Source: Microcoleus sp. bin38.metabat.b11b12b14.051 (lineage in GTDB: Bacteria > Cyanobacteriota > Cyanobacteriia > Cyanobacteriales > Microcoleaceae). From it: 64,000 nucleotides of DNA. The DNA lies in NCBI RefSeq assembly GCF_013299165.1, contig NZ_JAAFKD010000003.1, positions 123,381 to 187,380 of the forward strand, given 5' to 3'. How positions within the stretch are numbered: the first letter of the stretch is position 1; every line of letters begins with the position of its first letter. A model generated the notes under the pieces. It ran no database searches and had not been told where the DNA came from. It saw nothing but the letters and a program-made list of their open reading frames with translations. Shown one piece after another: positions 34,782-44,801 of this stretch. Position numbers and translations under genes: made by a program.

Positions 34782-35093
34782 GTTAACAAAAATCCTCCAT
34801 CGATCTAGCTGTTGGTTCTTAGTTGACAGCTTTACACTGTCTGAGCCATGTTTGAGATAGCGATCGAACCCGTGGAAAAATTCATGAAAATGTCCGTGAG
34901 ATTATCTGATTGAAAATTGGGTTCAAAAAGTTCAATGACAAACACAGTCTCTGCTCAATTATGGCATCGCATTTTAGCTTCCGCCACTAACTGTCAGATA
35001 TCTTGACACTCTCGCAGTCTGTCATCTCGATCGCAGGCAATTTATCTGTGTAGCAGCTTAGTTTTCGGCTGAGTCATTTTCATAGGACTTACG

Positions 35094-35193
35094 CACTGAT
35101 GGTCAGAAACCGGGTTTTTTACGAAGATTCTTCGTTTTTACCCACAGATTAGGTAAAAAACCCGCTTTCGAGGAGTCTTAATGCGTAAGTCCT
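35094..35193. mobile_element. 100-bp inverted-repeat (MITE-like) element
   Basis: Termini AGGACTTACGCA (35094-35105) and TGCGTAAGTCCT (35182-35193) are perfect 12-bp inverted repeats. The interior holds the GAAACCGGGTTTTTTACG / GTAAAAAACCCGC inner arms. Shares its ends with the element at 29214-29309. Confidence 0.68.
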
Positions 35194-35195
35194 GT

Positions 35196-35221
35196 TTCAA
35201 AAGCTCGATCGAGCTTTTGAA
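35196..35221. promoter_or_regulatory. perfect 26-bp palindrome
   Basis: The sequence around CTCGATCGAG is a perfect 26-base palindrome with arms TTCAAAAGCTCGA, followed by TTTTATTAAG. As RNA it would form a tight stem with a T-run behind it. It could be a terminator-like stem or an operator about 155 bases before cax. It touches the end of the preceding mobile element. Confidence 0.45.
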
Positions 35222-35374
35222 TTTTATTAAGTATCTTCGCCAACTTCTGACCAAAAAACGTGAGTAAGTGCGATCGCCCCAAGCCTTAAACCAACACCCA
35301 ATTCCCAAACTCTCCCCCTTTCTTAAACTGTGTGACAGGCTATGATTGACGGTTGGGAGCTTTTCAGAATCTAA

Positions 35375-36496
35375 ATGCTAAACACAACCAACATAATTTC
35401 CAGCCTGCTGTTATTTATCCCAGTTTCGATCGCCGGACACTTTCTCGGCTGGGAATCCTCCACCATCTTCATCACCTCCGCCCTAGCCATCGTCCCCCTA
35501 GCAGCTTGGATGGGTACGGCCACCGAAGAAATCGCCGTCGTCCTCGGCGCCAACTTGGGGGGTTTGCTGAATGCTACCTTCGGAAACGCCACGGAATTAA
35601 TTATCGGTATCGTCGCCCTCAACGCCGGATTAATAGATGTTGTCAAGGCCAGCATCACCGGTTCAATTATCAGCAACTTACTGCTGGTGATGGGATTTGC
35701 GATGCTGCTGGGCGGGTTGCGCTACAAAGAACAAGAATTTCAGCCGACAGTCGCCCGGTTGAATGCTTCAGCGATGAACTTAGCTGTGATTGCCATTTTG
35801 GTGCCGACGGCTGTTGATGTCACCTCTATGGGCATTGCTGAGGACACTATGCAGTATCTCTCTAGCGCTGTTGCTGTAGTCCTAATTATCGTCTACATCC
35901 TGACGCTGCTGTTTTCGATGAAAACCCACAGTTATCTGTACGATGTAGGGGTGGCAGAAGTCGAAATGCTCGAAGAATTAGCCGACAGTAACTTAGCACC
36001 AGAGAGTCCCGACCACAAGGTAAATCTGCCGTTGTGGATTGGGGTACTGTTAGCCTGTACTGTCATGGTGGCGATCGAGTCAGAACTCCTGGTTGGTACT
36101 CTAGAAGAAGCGACGGCGCGTTTGGGGCTGACATCACTGTTTACCGGGGTGATTTTAGTGCCGATTATTGGCAATGCAGCCGAACACACAACGGCGGTGA
36201 CGGTGGCGATGAAAAATAAAATGGATTTGTCGGTTTCTGTGGCTATGGGTTCGAGTTTGCAAATAGCTTTGTTTGTTGCCCCGGTGTTGGTTTTGGTGGG
36301 TTTTATAGTGGGCAAACCGATGGACTTGAACTTCAACCCGTTTGAACTGGTAGCGGTTACGGTGTCGGTGCTGATCGCGAATTCTATCAGTTCTGACGGC
36401 AAGTCTAACTGGCTTGAAGGTACTTTGCTGTTGGCAGCTTATGCAGTTTTGGCCCTGGCGTTTTTCTTCCATCCCGTAATCGAGGGACTTGCTTAA
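35375..36496 (+). CDS. cax: CAX-family Ca2+/H+ antiporter
   Basis: 373 aa with about 11 hydrophobic segments. The two inverted family motifs are present: LGGLLNATFGNATELIIGIV in the first half and GNAAEHTTAVTVAMKNKMDL followed by SVAMGSSLQIALF in the second; Glu in each motif binds the cation. An acidic loop (EVEMLEELADSNLAPE) separates the halves. Family members export Ca2+ in exchange for H+. Length is typical of the short bacterial/plant type. Confidence 0.92.
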   Translation: MLNTTNIISSLLLFIPVSIAGHFLGWESSTIFITSALAIVPLAAWMGTATEEIAVVLGANLGGLLNATFGNATELIIGIVALNAGLIDVVKASITGSIISNLLLVMGFAMLLGGLRYKEQEFQPTVARLNASAMNLAVIAILVPTAVDVTSMGIAEDTMQYLSSAVAVVLIIVYILTLLFSMKTHSYLYDVGVAEVEMLEELADSNLAPESPDHKVNLPLWIGVLLACTVMVAIESELLVGTLEEATARLGLTSLFTGVILVPIIGNAAEHTTAVTVAMKNKMDLSVSVAMGSSLQIALFVAPVLVLVGFIVGKPMDLNFNPFELVAVTVSVLIANSISSDGKSNWLEGTLLLAAYAVLALAFFFHPVIEGLA

Positions 36497-37118
36497 AAGG
36501 CTAGAGAAGGAAGAGTTGACCTGTGACCTGTGACCTGTGACAGTCAGAAGGAAGAGTCATCAGTCATCAGTCATCAGTCATCAGGAAAAGGCTTTCGGCA
36601 GATTGTTGTTCCCCCTCTCGGACTCTCCCTCTCGGCCTCTCGCCCCTCTCTCCTGCTCTGTTACTTCTTCCTTCGGCAATGGTCGGGGCGATCGTACAAT
36701 AGAAAGCGGAAAACCAGCTAGAGTTCACTCCGCTTGACATTAGCGACGCAAAGGATTTAAATCAAGAGTGCTCATCAGTCTTGTACTGGGTGTGATACGA
36801 TCGTCGTAGGTTGAAAATTGGGTGTAACTAGACAACGTAAAAACTTAACAGGATTGTTGAGTACGCAGTCACACCGATAGGTGTTACCGTCTGGGAAAAC
36901 TCGGTTTTTAACAAAAACCTCAGTCGATCGAGAGACTAATCAAGTACGGTACGGCTTACCGGAATTAACGCTTGAGGAGAAGACACCTCTACTTTTGCCT
37001 GGAGCAATCCAGCCGCAAGTAAGTAACTTCGCTGAACCAAGAATCTCAGTTACCAAGAGTGCTGAGACTGCCAAAGTAAAACTTGATAGAGCAACCTCAA
37101 TCAGGGTTATGTGGCTTC
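36497..37118. other. long leader region before the WD40 kinase gene
   Basis: Short tandem repeats at 36523-36542 (TGACCTGTGACC) and 36556-36582 (AGTCATCAGTCATC) are followed by about 500 bases without a convincing gene. An overlapping frame at 36881-37204 has no recognisable family and is not called. Confidence 0.5.
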
Positions 37119-39188
37119 GTGAGTTATTGCCTCAATCCCAAATGCCCGAATCCCTCCGATCCAGCCAACTCTGGCAAATCCGCGTGTATCCACTGCGGGT
37201 CTGAACTTTTGTTGCAAGGTCGATATCGGCTAGTCGCGCCTCTCGGCGGCGGCGGCTTTGGCAGAACATTTGAAGTGGACGACAACGGCGCCCGAAGAGT
37301 GCTCAAAGTCCTCCTCAAAGAACATCCCAAAGCTGTAGAACTGTTTAAGCAAGAAGCCGACGTATTGGTCAGGCTCAGACATCCAGGTATTCCAAAAGTC
37401 GATCGCGACGGTTATTTTATATTTACGCCAGCTCACAGCACAGAGTCTTTTCACTGTCTGGTGATGGAGAAAATTGCTGGGGCGAATTTGCAAGACTGGC
37501 TGAAACATCGGGGCCGCCCGATCAGTCAAGAACAAGCTCTGAACTGGCTCAAGCAACTGTCGGAAATTTTAGACCTAGTTCACCGACTCAACTATTTTCA
37601 TCGGGATATCAAGCCGCACAATATTATGTGCAAGCCGAACGGGCAGTTAGTGCTGATTGACTTCGGGACTGCTCGGGAAGTGTCGGCAACTTATTTCGCT
37701 AAGGTAGGCCAGGGGCAAAATGTCACTGGCATAGTTTCCCCTGGCTACACGCCGCCCGAACAAACTAATGGCAAGGCTGTTCCGCAGTCTGATTTTTTTG
37801 CTCTGGGGCGCACTTTTGTTTATTTGCTGACAGGGAAACCGCCGACGGCGTTTCCCGAAAACCCGCGCACGGGTAGATTAATGTGGCGCAAAGGAGCTCC
37901 TCAGGTTTCCGACCCCTTGGCTAATGTGATCGATTATCTGATGGCGCCTTTTCCAGGAAATCGACCTCAAAGTCCGCAGATGGTTTTGCAGTGCTTGGAG
38001 GAAATTAATCTCGACGGCGGGGAAACTCAGTTGCCGACTCAGTTGCCACCCACGACGGGGCAAACTAAAATTCGCGGCGGAACTTCAGGGGGGGCTGGGG
38101 CGACGAAGCAGAGTTCGATGAACCGGCTCAGACCTCTGGATTCTGCTGGCTTGAACAAGCCCGGGAAACAGGTTTTTGATTGGAAAAATAAGCTGCTGGC
38201 GGGTGCTGCTGCTTTGTTGGTGGGTATTGGCGCGTCTCAAATTTACGGCTCGATGCGTTACGGAGTGTTTCCAGCAAACCCGGTGTGGCTGCTTTCTAGT
38301 TTGCCTAGCAGTCAGTTTTTGGAAAGAAGTTTGGATAATGTCGGCAGCGTCAATGCGATCGCCCTGTCGCCGGACGGTCAAACCTTGGTGAGCGCAAGCT
38401 TTGGGACGATTAGAATTTGGAATCTCAGGACGGGACGGGTGGTGCGGACTCTCAATCCGGTGCATTCTAAAAAATCGGTCAACACACTGGCGGTAAGCCC
38501 GGACAGCTCGATTTTGGCCAGCGGCGGCGGCGACAATAATGTGATTTTGTGGGATCTGAAGACGGGGCGGCGGGTGCGGACAATTCCCGCCCACAAAGCG
38601 CCCGTCAACGCGATCGCTTTTAGCAGCGACGGTCAAACTCTCGCTAGCGGCAGCGATGACAAAACTGTTCGCCTGTGGAATGTCAGAACCGGCAGCAGGT
38701 TGCTGACTTTGATCGGGCACACCGGAGCAGTAAATACGATCGCCCTGAGTCGAGACGGTGAAACTCTCGCTAGCGGCAGCGAGGACAAGAGTGTGCGTTT
38801 GTGGAATCTCGACACCGCAGAAGTCAGAAGAATTATCACCGGTCACGGGGGTGCGGTTAATGCTGTGGCTTTTAGCCCGAACGGGCAAGTTGTGGCTAGT
38901 GCTAGCAGCGACAATACGATCCGTTTGTCGAACGTGCAGGACGGGAGGCGCACTCGCACTTTTAAAGGGCATTCGAGCTGGGTGAGGACGATCGCTTTTA
39001 GCCCCGACAGCCGCACTTTGATCAGCGGGGGCGGAGATATTATAGTTTGGGATTTGAAGACGGGAAAAGAAAGAAGCACTCTTTCTGGTCATGGCCAGTT
39101 TGTGAATTCTGTGGCTATTGCCAGAGATAACAAGACTTTGGTCAGCGGCAGTCCCGATCGCACAATTAAGATTTGGCGAATGCCATAG
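37119..39188 (+). CDS. Ser/Thr protein kinase with N-terminal zinc ribbon and C-terminal WD40 propeller
   Basis: 689 aa from the GTG at 37119, which gives MSYCLNPKCPNP, the standard N-terminus of cyanobacterial kinases of this type; a TTG at 37083 would add 12 residues. Four cysteines (C4, C9, C23, C26) form a ribbon. Kinase landmarks: glycine loop PLGGGGFGRTF (41-51), ATP lysine K63, catalytic loop HRDIKPHN with D163, and DFGTA with D181. A single membrane segment lies at about 359-377. Seven WD40 repeats fill about 400-689 (for example LASGSDDKTVRLWN). The kinase would face the cytoplasm and the propeller the other side. Targets are unknown. Confidence 0.92.
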   Translation: MSYCLNPKCPNPSDPANSGKSACIHCGSELLLQGRYRLVAPLGGGGFGRTFEVDDNGARRVLKVLLKEHPKAVELFKQEADVLVRLRHPGIPKVDRDGYFIFTPAHSTESFHCLVMEKIAGANLQDWLKHRGRPISQEQALNWLKQLSEILDLVHRLNYFHRDIKPHNIMCKPNGQLVLIDFGTAREVSATYFAKVGQGQNVTGIVSPGYTPPEQTNGKAVPQSDFFALGRTFVYLLTGKPPTAFPENPRTGRLMWRKGAPQVSDPLANVIDYLMAPFPGNRPQSPQMVLQCLEEINLDGGETQLPTQLPPTTGQTKIRGGTSGGAGATKQSSMNRLRPLDSAGLNKPGKQVFDWKNKLLAGAAALLVGIGASQIYGSMRYGVFPANPVWLLSSLPSSQFLERSLDNVGSVNAIALSPDGQTLVSASFGTIRIWNLRTGRVVRTLNPVHSKKSVNTLAVSPDSSILASGGGDNNVILWDLKTGRRVRTIPAHKAPVNAIAFSSDGQTLASGSDDKTVRLWNVRTGSRLLTLIGHTGAVNTIALSRDGETLASGSEDKSVRLWNLDTAEVRRIITGHGGAVNAVAFSPNGQVVASASSDNTIRLSNVQDGRRTRTFKGHSSWVRTIAFSPDSRTLISGGGDIIVWDLKTGKERSTLSGHGQFVNSVAIARDNKTLVSGSPDRTIKIWRMP

Positions 39189-39461
39189 TTCAGTTGACAG
39201 TTGACAGTTGACAGTTGTCAGTTGACAGTTGTCAGTTGCCAGTTGCCAGTTGCCAGTTGTCATTTGTGCTGTAGAGAGATCGGGAACGTTATTAATGAGT
39301 AAGTGTAAGGTGTCGAGCTTATATCTTACAGCATTACTTGTTTTTAACGAACTGCGAAGGACGCGAAGGAAGAGAAGAGAGACTCTATTACCAATGACCA
39401 ATGACCAATGACCAATGACTAATTTTCAAATAATCAAAAGGTTGTGCAAAGGGATTTGATA
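39189..39461. repeat. short tandem repeats of CAGTTGACAGTTG and CCAATGA type
   Basis: 39189-39264 is a run of TTGACAG, TTGTCAG and TTGCCAG units; 39391-39420 repeats ATGACCA. No gene is seen. Confidence 0.75.
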
Positions 39462-40100
39462 TTATCCCAAAATTCCCCGCCCGTTTTTGGCAAATTCATC
39501 TACAGTTTGCTGCGACAATTCGTGAACAGCCATTGCTTGCAACACATCCAAAGGCAATGTCAAATGATGGGCGCCGGCTAATAAAGTCTTTACCGCTTCT
39601 TCTGGGGATTTAATACTCGCTGCCAAAATCTCTGTATTTGTGCTCTGCAAAACGTTTGCCATATCTCGCACTAAGGCAAAACCGTCTCCGAGGAGTCGGG
39701 TGGCGCGATTCACGTAGGCGATCGCATATTTGGCCCCTGCTTCTGCGGCAACGACGGCCTGGGCGGCGCTGTAAATAGCTGTCACCGCACAGGGAATTTC
39801 CCCCGACAAATGGGCTACTGCTTGGAAGCCTGCGGCTGTTGCTGGAACTTTCAAAACTGTTTGTTGCCCGATCGCCTCAAAAGCGGCTTTTCCTTCTGCT
39901 ACCATGCCATCAAAATCGGATGCTGTTAGCTGATAGTAAAGTTCCCCAGGAATCACTTGTGCCAGTTGTTTGAGCGTCTCCTGAGGAGATAGTTCGCTTT
40001 TTGCCAAAAGTGTCGGATTAGTAGTAATTCCCGCTATCCACCCGAACTTGCTCGCCCGTGTGGCTTCGGCTAAAATTGCAGTATCGACATAAATCGCCAT
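39462..40100 (-). CDS. transaldolase of the fructose-6-phosphate aldolase type
   Basis: 212 aa, the short form of the family. The Schiff-base lysine is K84 in QTVLKVPATAAG, matching the lysine of FSA/MipB-type enzymes. Other landmarks: MAIYVDTAIL, IAGITTNPTLLAKS, and DMANVLQSTNTEILAASIKS near the end. Family members catalyse reversible aldol cleavage or transaldolase reactions in sugar-phosphate metabolism in the cytoplasm; which one applies here is not clear. Monocistronic. Confidence 0.88.
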   Translation of the reverse strand: MAIYVDTAILAEATRASKFGWIAGITTNPTLLAKSELSPQETLKQLAQVIPGELYYQLTASDFDGMVAEGKAAFEAIGQQTVLKVPATAAGFQAVAHLSGEIPCAVTAIYSAAQAVVAAEAGAKYAIAYVNRATRLLGDGFALVRDMANVLQSTNTEILAASIKSPEEAVKTLLAGAHHLTLPLDVLQAMAVHELSQQTVDEFAKNGRGILG

Positions 40101-40630
40101 CGGCTCTACACCTTTAGTTTGTTAAGATTTTCCAGACCATTGCTTTCAGATTGAGAGCGATCGGAGCGAAAGTAATTGTTAAGCTTTCACAATATCACAA
40201 TCTCGGACATATTACTGTCAAGTAAATATAACTATTAAGCGAGCTTAATCACGGGGCTTGTGTGAGTTGGCAATGCGTCATATTGTGTCCGCAGTCACCC
40301 TCGCAATTAAATATGTTTGTACTGATGACTTTGAGTTCTCTAAAACTCCAGTTCGCTCTTGGTTTTTAATCCAAGCGCGATCGCGGTTACTTTACAAATG
40401 ACAAGATGAGTTTGAATTTTATAGGAATTACGTAAAATAACCTCGTCGAGCGCGAAAAGTATATAAGTGCTGTTGAAGATAGATCGCAAATCAACTCAAA
40501 ACTTGTTTCAAGTGAGTTGGTGAATGCAATTTTTGGGGAAGTTGAAATTGACTTCCCAAATGCCGGATACACATTATTTGGATTTGTAGTAAGGGTTATG
40601 TATGCAATCACTCAAGGAGGTGCCTCAAAA
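40101..40630. other. intergenic region; no gene seen
   Basis: It contains the inverted repeat ATTAAGC-GA-GCTTAAT at 40234-40249. A strong ribosome binding site AAGGAGGT near 40613-40620 belongs to the next small gene. Confidence 0.45.
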
Positions 40631-40855
40631 ATGACCGAACAACAAAATCAGCAGCGACAAGTCAGCCTTGAGACATCTTCGGAACCAACCGCATCGGAAA
40701 AAGCAGCAACTGCTGAGGAATTCTCGGTAAATGTTAAGTCTGAAACTGTATCTCAATTGCTGGAAAATAGCGCCCAAGACCGTTTGAAGGCTCTAGGCCG
40801 TTTAATGATGGTCAGCCTAACTTGGTCGCTGGCGGGGCTTTCTAAACCAAAGTAA
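40631..40855 (+). CDS. small hypothetical protein
   Basis: 74 aa from ATG 40631, chosen because AAGGAGGT lies about 10 bases upstream; an earlier in-frame start at 40517 lacks such a site. The N-terminal half is polar and disordered (TEQQNQQRQVSLETSSEPT), the C-terminal half helical (ETVSQLLENSAQDRLKALGR) and ends in a mildly hydrophobic segment MMVSLTWSLAGLSKPK. No family is recognised. Confidence 0.55.
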   Translation: MTEQQNQQRQVSLETSSEPTASEKAATAEEFSVNVKSETVSQLLENSAQDRLKALGRLMMVSLTWSLAGLSKPK

Positions 40856-41308
40856 GTTATGAAGCGCTGCTGCAACGGGCGAGTTAGGAGTTGTGAGTTG
40901 GGTTGGGAATTTGGTGTAACTCTAAACTTACAACTCTTCAACTTAAATAATTTCGGGTTCTTGATAAACAACCCCGTTGGTAGTGAGGACTTTAGTCCTC
41001 TTTTTAATGACTCAAATCTTAAACGCAGCGCTCATAAGTTTTATTTTATTCCTTCTGCTGACTCTAAACAAGTCGGTTTCGGACTGGTGAGGCGCACTTG
41101 CCAAAGCGCTTTGGGGACTGCAAAAAAATCGCGAAAACTGTAGCGGCTCGTGCTGTTTTGGCGAAAAATTCCCCAATTCGGGGCTGCCAAACCGATCGCC
41201 TGTAATCCCTGTAGATAGACTTCTCGGTGCTTCGGAAAGCACCCAACAAATATCATGTGGAATTAACTGGGTTATTCTAGAGGTTATGCCAGTCGAGAGG
41301 TTTTGAGA
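40856..41308. other. intergenic region with a half TTTGTAGT-family repeat
   Basis: At 40976-41000 there is GTTGGTAGTGAGGACTTTAG TCCTC, a half unit of the dispersed palindrome. No convincing gene is seen on either strand. Confidence 0.5.
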
Positions 41309-42565
41309 GTGAGTCGAATTGTTTTCACTACAATTGGTTCTTTGGGCGACCTCCATCCTAAAATTGCGATCGCCCTGGAAATGCGAAAACGCGGTCATGA
41401 TGTCGTGTTTGCCACCCACAAGGAATATCAAGCCAAAATACAAGCCTTGGGATTTGAGTTTCACCGGATGCGGCCTGATAATAGGGCTCTCGACGATCCT
41501 CAAGAGATGGCCCGGATGATGGATTTACAAACAGGCTCAGAATATATAGTGCGAAAGTGGGTTTGTCCGAGTTTGCGCGAAACTTATGCGGACTTGATGA
41601 ATTGTGCGAAAGATGCAGATTTGATTTTTGCAGGCGAAGGTGTTGTGGCGGCTCGATTAGTGGCAGAAAAATTGGGGATGCGATGGGCGTCAAGTGCGAT
41701 GGCGCCGATCTCGTTTTTCTCTATTTGTGACCCGCCAGTGTTAGCTCCGTTTCCAATTCTAGCTAAGTTGCGGGGGTTTGGCTCACTTGCCAATCAAGCA
41801 GTTATTAACTTTGCAAAATTGGTCAGCAAGTCTTGGGGCGAACCAGTTCATCAATTCCGACACGAACTTGGATTGCCTCCTTTAAAAGGCAATCCCTTTA
41901 TTGATGACAAGTTTTCACCGTATCTCGTACTTGCCCTGTTTCCTTCTGTGTTGGCAAAACCCCAACCGGATTGGCCGCCGAATACAGTTGTTGCAGGCTC
42001 GACGTTTTACGACGGAAGTGACGGTGGAACGGAACTAGAACCAAAACTCAAGCAATTTTTGGATGCAGGGGAACCGCCAATTGTTTTTACTCTCGGTTCG
42101 GCCGCAGTGATGGCTCCGGGTTACTTTTATCAGGAAAGTATTCAAGCAGCTAAGCTGTTAAACCGTCGGGCAGTTTTGTTGATTGGTAAAAATGCGCCTC
42201 CGGAAAATCTTTCTGAAGATATTCTGGCTGTTAGCTATGTTCCATATTCTCATATTTTCGATCTTGTGGGGGCGATCGTCCATCAGGGAGGGATTGGCAC
42301 GACAGCTCAAGCACTGCGGGCCGGCCGCCCAACTCTGGTAATGCCCTACAGTCACGACCAACCGGACAATGCAGCGCGAGTGGAACGCTTGGGAACGTCG
42401 CGGACTGTGGCGCGCAAACGTTACACGCCTGTGCGGGCTGCGCGAGAGTTGAGCGAGTTGTTGGAGCATCGAGAATACGCAGAGAAAGCGGCAGAATTAG
42501 GGCGGATTGTTGGGGCAGAGAATGGTGTTTTTGTTGCCTGCGATGAGCTTGAAAAACTGCTTTGA
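41309..42565 (+). CDS. UGT/MGT-type glycosyltransferase (GT1-like)
   Basis: 418 aa from GTG 41309, 8 bases after GAGAGG; a TTG two codons upstream is the alternative. GT-B fold: N-terminal FTTIGSLGDLHPKIAIALEM with the HxxP-type acceptor loop, and C-terminal donor site VHQGGIGTTAQALRAGRPTL followed by PYSHDQPDNAARVERLG. These proteins transfer sugars from nucleotide donors to lipids, carotenoids or other small hydrophobic acceptors. Acceptor unknown. Single-gene unit. Confidence 0.85.
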   Translation: MSRIVFTTIGSLGDLHPKIAIALEMRKRGHDVVFATHKEYQAKIQALGFEFHRMRPDNRALDDPQEMARMMDLQTGSEYIVRKWVCPSLRETYADLMNCAKDADLIFAGEGVVAARLVAEKLGMRWASSAMAPISFFSICDPPVLAPFPILAKLRGFGSLANQAVINFAKLVSKSWGEPVHQFRHELGLPPLKGNPFIDDKFSPYLVLALFPSVLAKPQPDWPPNTVVAGSTFYDGSDGGTELEPKLKQFLDAGEPPIVFTLGSAAVMAPGYFYQESIQAAKLLNRRAVLLIGKNAPPENLSEDILAVSYVPYSHIFDLVGAIVHQGGIGTTAQALRAGRPTLVMPYSHDQPDNAARVERLGTSRTVARKRYTPVRAARELSELLEHREYAEKAAELGRIVGAENGVFVACDELEKLL

Positions 42566-42595
42566 TCGTCTGCTATTTGGGTGTATAATTATTAC

Positions 42596-42744
42596 TATAG
42601 CAATCCTAAATGATTTGTACATATTTGTAGGGGTAGTGCCCCCGTGCCTACCAAGAGCGTCAACTAAAGAGGGCAACCACGGGGGGTTGCCCCTACAAGA
42701 ATTACACTGATGAACGGACTGGATAATGATTTAGGATTGCTATA
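42596..42744. mobile_element. 149-bp MITE-like element
   Basis: Termini TATAGCAATCCTAAAT (42596-42611) and ATTTAGGATTGCTATA (42729-42744) are perfect 16-bp inverted repeats. The interior has a second inverted pair, TTGTAGGGGTAGTGCCCC and GGGGTTGCCCCTACAAG. No coding capacity, so any transposase acts in trans. Confidence 0.72.
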
Positions 42745-42922
42745 TAGCAGCTCATTTTTTTGTTTGAGTGCCGTCACCGATCGCGCTGTATACAAGATAT
42801 AAGATTGCGTAACTTTTAAATCGATCGGTCAACCGCAGATATCAGGCAGATAAACACCAGATATCTTGCGAATTAATCAAATTTTGGAACAGGCAAGATG
42901 CCCGTTCCACAGAAAAAAAAAA

Positions 42923-43102
42923 TTGTGGAACGGGCAAGATGCCTGTTCCTAACTATCTTTGTGGAACGGGCAAGATGCCTGTTCCTAACTATCTTTGTGG
43001 AACGGGCAAGATGCCTGTTCCTGCCTATTTTTGTGGAACGGGCAAGATGCCTGTTCCTGCCTATTTTTGTGGAACGGGCATCTTGCCCGTTCCTGCCTAT
43101 TT
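42923..43102. repeat. five 36-bp tandem repeats
   Basis: Units begin at 42923, 42959, 42995, 43031 and 43067 with TTGTGGAACGGGCAAGATGC CTGTTCCT. Because 36 is divisible by three, long open frames cross the array on both strands; they are not genes. The last unit has the core reversed (GGGCATCTTGCCC). Confidence 0.9.
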
Positions 43103-43213
43103 TCGCAACAGATATACCGATAAACGCAGATGATTTTAAGAAGTGAAAGCTTGGGAATGCAATCTTGTCTAAGACTCGCGAGCGGCGGCGATCGCACTTA
43201 TCGGAATCTCGGA

Positions 43214-44374
43214 CTATTTAATATTTTCCGAACCAACCGCTTCGGAAATTGAATTAAATCCTTTTTCTTCTAATTTTTGTAGCAAACCTTCCAAGATTCG
43301 GCGCACCATCCAAGGCCCTTCGTAAACCCAACCTGTATAAACTTGAATTAAACTTGCACCGGCGGCGATTTTTTCCCAAGCATCTTGGGCGGTGAAAATG
43401 CCGCCTACTCCAATTATCGGTAATTCGCCTTTTGTATATTGCCAGATAAATCGGATGACTTGGGTCGATCGCTCTTGCACTGGCATTCCGCTAATTCCGC
43501 CAGCTTCTTCGGCGATGGGTTTCCCGGTTTCTCGCAATATTTGCGTTTTCAATCCGTCGCGGCGGATGGTGGTGTTTGTGGCGATAATTCCTGCTACTTG
43601 GTAGGTTTTTGCTAAGTCGAGAATTGAGGCGATCGCTTCGGGTTCCAAATCCGGGGCAATTTTGACTAAAATTGGCTTGATTCCTTGATTTTCTTGTTGC
43701 AAAGTTTCCAAAATTGTGCTAAGCCCAGCAGCATCTTGGAGCGATCGCAATCCCGGCGTATTCGGAGATGAAACGTTAACGACAAAATAGTCGCCCCAAT
43801 CTTTGAGCAACTTAAAACTCTCCAAATAGTCAGCGGCTGCCTGCTCTAAGGGTGTTACCTTAGATTTACCGAGATTCAGGCCCAAGGGGAAAGGAGACTG
43901 AGGTATGGAGGGCGAGACATCTTTTGAGTGTTTCTGTGCTGCCTGAAACCGGGCTGCCATTGCCGCAGCTCCTTGATTGTTAAATCCCATGCGGTTGAGT
44001 GCTGCACTGTCTGCTGACAAACGAAACAAGCGAGGCTGGGGGTTTCCCGGCTGCGGTTGCGACGTGACGGTACCGAGTTCAGCAAAGCCAAAGCCAAAAT
44101 TTTCCCAAATGTCTGCTGCTACGCCGTTTTTATCAAATCCCGCAGCCAAGCCGACAGGATTTTTGAAGCTCAGCCCCCACTTCGATTGTTCGAGGCGAGA
44201 ATCTTGGACTCCCAAAGATTTGTGCAATCGCCAGAGCATTTGGCTGGTGGCGGGGTTTGACTGGGTTTTGGCTGCGACTTCGAGAAGTTGAAGAGTGCGG
44301 TTGTGCAGCCACTCGGCATCGGTTTTCAATACGGAAAACAGCAGCGGGCGCACGCCTGATTGATAAATATCCAA
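43214..44374 (-). CDS. pyrD: dihydroorotate dehydrogenase (quinone), class 2
   Basis: 386 aa. Oxidises dihydroorotate to orotate in pyrimidine synthesis and feeds electrons to membrane quinones. The TTG at 44374 is the best start: it follows AGGA and gives [13 protein letters not shown], the usual amphipathic N-terminal helix of class 2. FMN-barrel landmarks: [53 protein letters not shown] with the catalytic Ser, and [20 protein letters not shown]. Somewhat longer than usual owing to an insert around [17 protein letters not shown]. Confidence 0.93.
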   Translation of the reverse strand: MDIYQSGVRPLLFSVLKTDAEWLHNRTLQLLEVAAKTQSNPATSQMLWRLHKSLGVQDSRLEQSKWGLSFKNPVGLAAGFDKNGVAADIWENFGFGFAELGTVTSQPQPGNPQPRLFRLSADSAALNRMGFNNQGAAAMAARFQAAQKHSKDVSPSIPQSPFPLGLNLGKSKVTPLEQAAADYLESFKLLKDWGDYFVVNVSSPNTPGLRSLQDAAGLSTILETLQQENQGIKPILVKIAPDLEPEAIASILDLAKTYQVAGIIATNTTIRRDGLKTQILRETGKPIAEEAGGISGMPVQERSTQVIRFIWQYTKGELPIIGVGGIFTAQDAWEKIAAGASLIQVYTGWVYEGPWMVRRILEGLLQKLEEKGFNSISEAVGSENIK

Positions 44375-44801
44375 TGACTTGTCCTAGGGCAGTTGACAAA
44401 TGAGCGGGTGAGTCGATTTTCTATTTTTAGATGTGAGACTGCGGGCTGCGATCGCGCGACATCCCTGGCTGGCGATGCCTCGAAGGATTTTAGATTTACT
44501 ATCGAGTTGAGTTGGGAGATTGAACTTTGGCGCCAGCAGCTTGCCGATCGTTGGGTCGAAAATTTTGGGAGATCCAGGACTCATGTCGGAAAGGAAGTGT
44601 CCGCTTTTGCGCTGACTTTAGAAAAATATTCAGGAGGAGGCTGGGAAGCTGAGGTTTTGAGGTTAACTTCGATCGACTTTATTCAATTTTTTAGATTGAA
44701 GCATAATTGAGACGATTATATTATAAGTCCATCCATTTTAATTTAAAAACTTTTTAATTGGGGAACTTGGCAATCGGACAAAGGTGCGGGGAAGCTGGGA
44801 A
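44375..44801. other. intergenic region between pyrD and the GAF gene
   Basis: A 105-codon frame at 44393-44710 on the plus strand has no recognisable family and no ribosome binding site; I do not call it. Otherwise nothing is seen. Confidence 0.5.

Larger units (their letters stand above)
34782..35374. other. intergenic region between ndhK and the cax gene
   Basis: No gene is seen. It should hold the ndhK promoter and the cax promoter. It contains the inverted-repeat element at 35094-35193 and the palindrome at 35196-35221. Confidence 0.5.

Noticed and set aside
36881-37204. 107-codon frame overlapping the kinase start
   Set aside because: It overlaps the conserved zinc-ribbon N-terminus of the kinase in another frame and has no family.
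38085-39401. 438-codon frame opposite the WD40 region
   Set aside because: It is the reverse-strand shadow of the WD40 repeats.
42898-43146. 82-codon open frame with 12-residue repeats
   Set aside because: It is only the 36-bp tandem array read in frame; frames are also open on the other strand.
44393-44710. 105-codon frame between pyrD and the GAF gene
   Set aside because: No recognisable domain, starts inside the pyrD promoter area and has no ribosome binding site.
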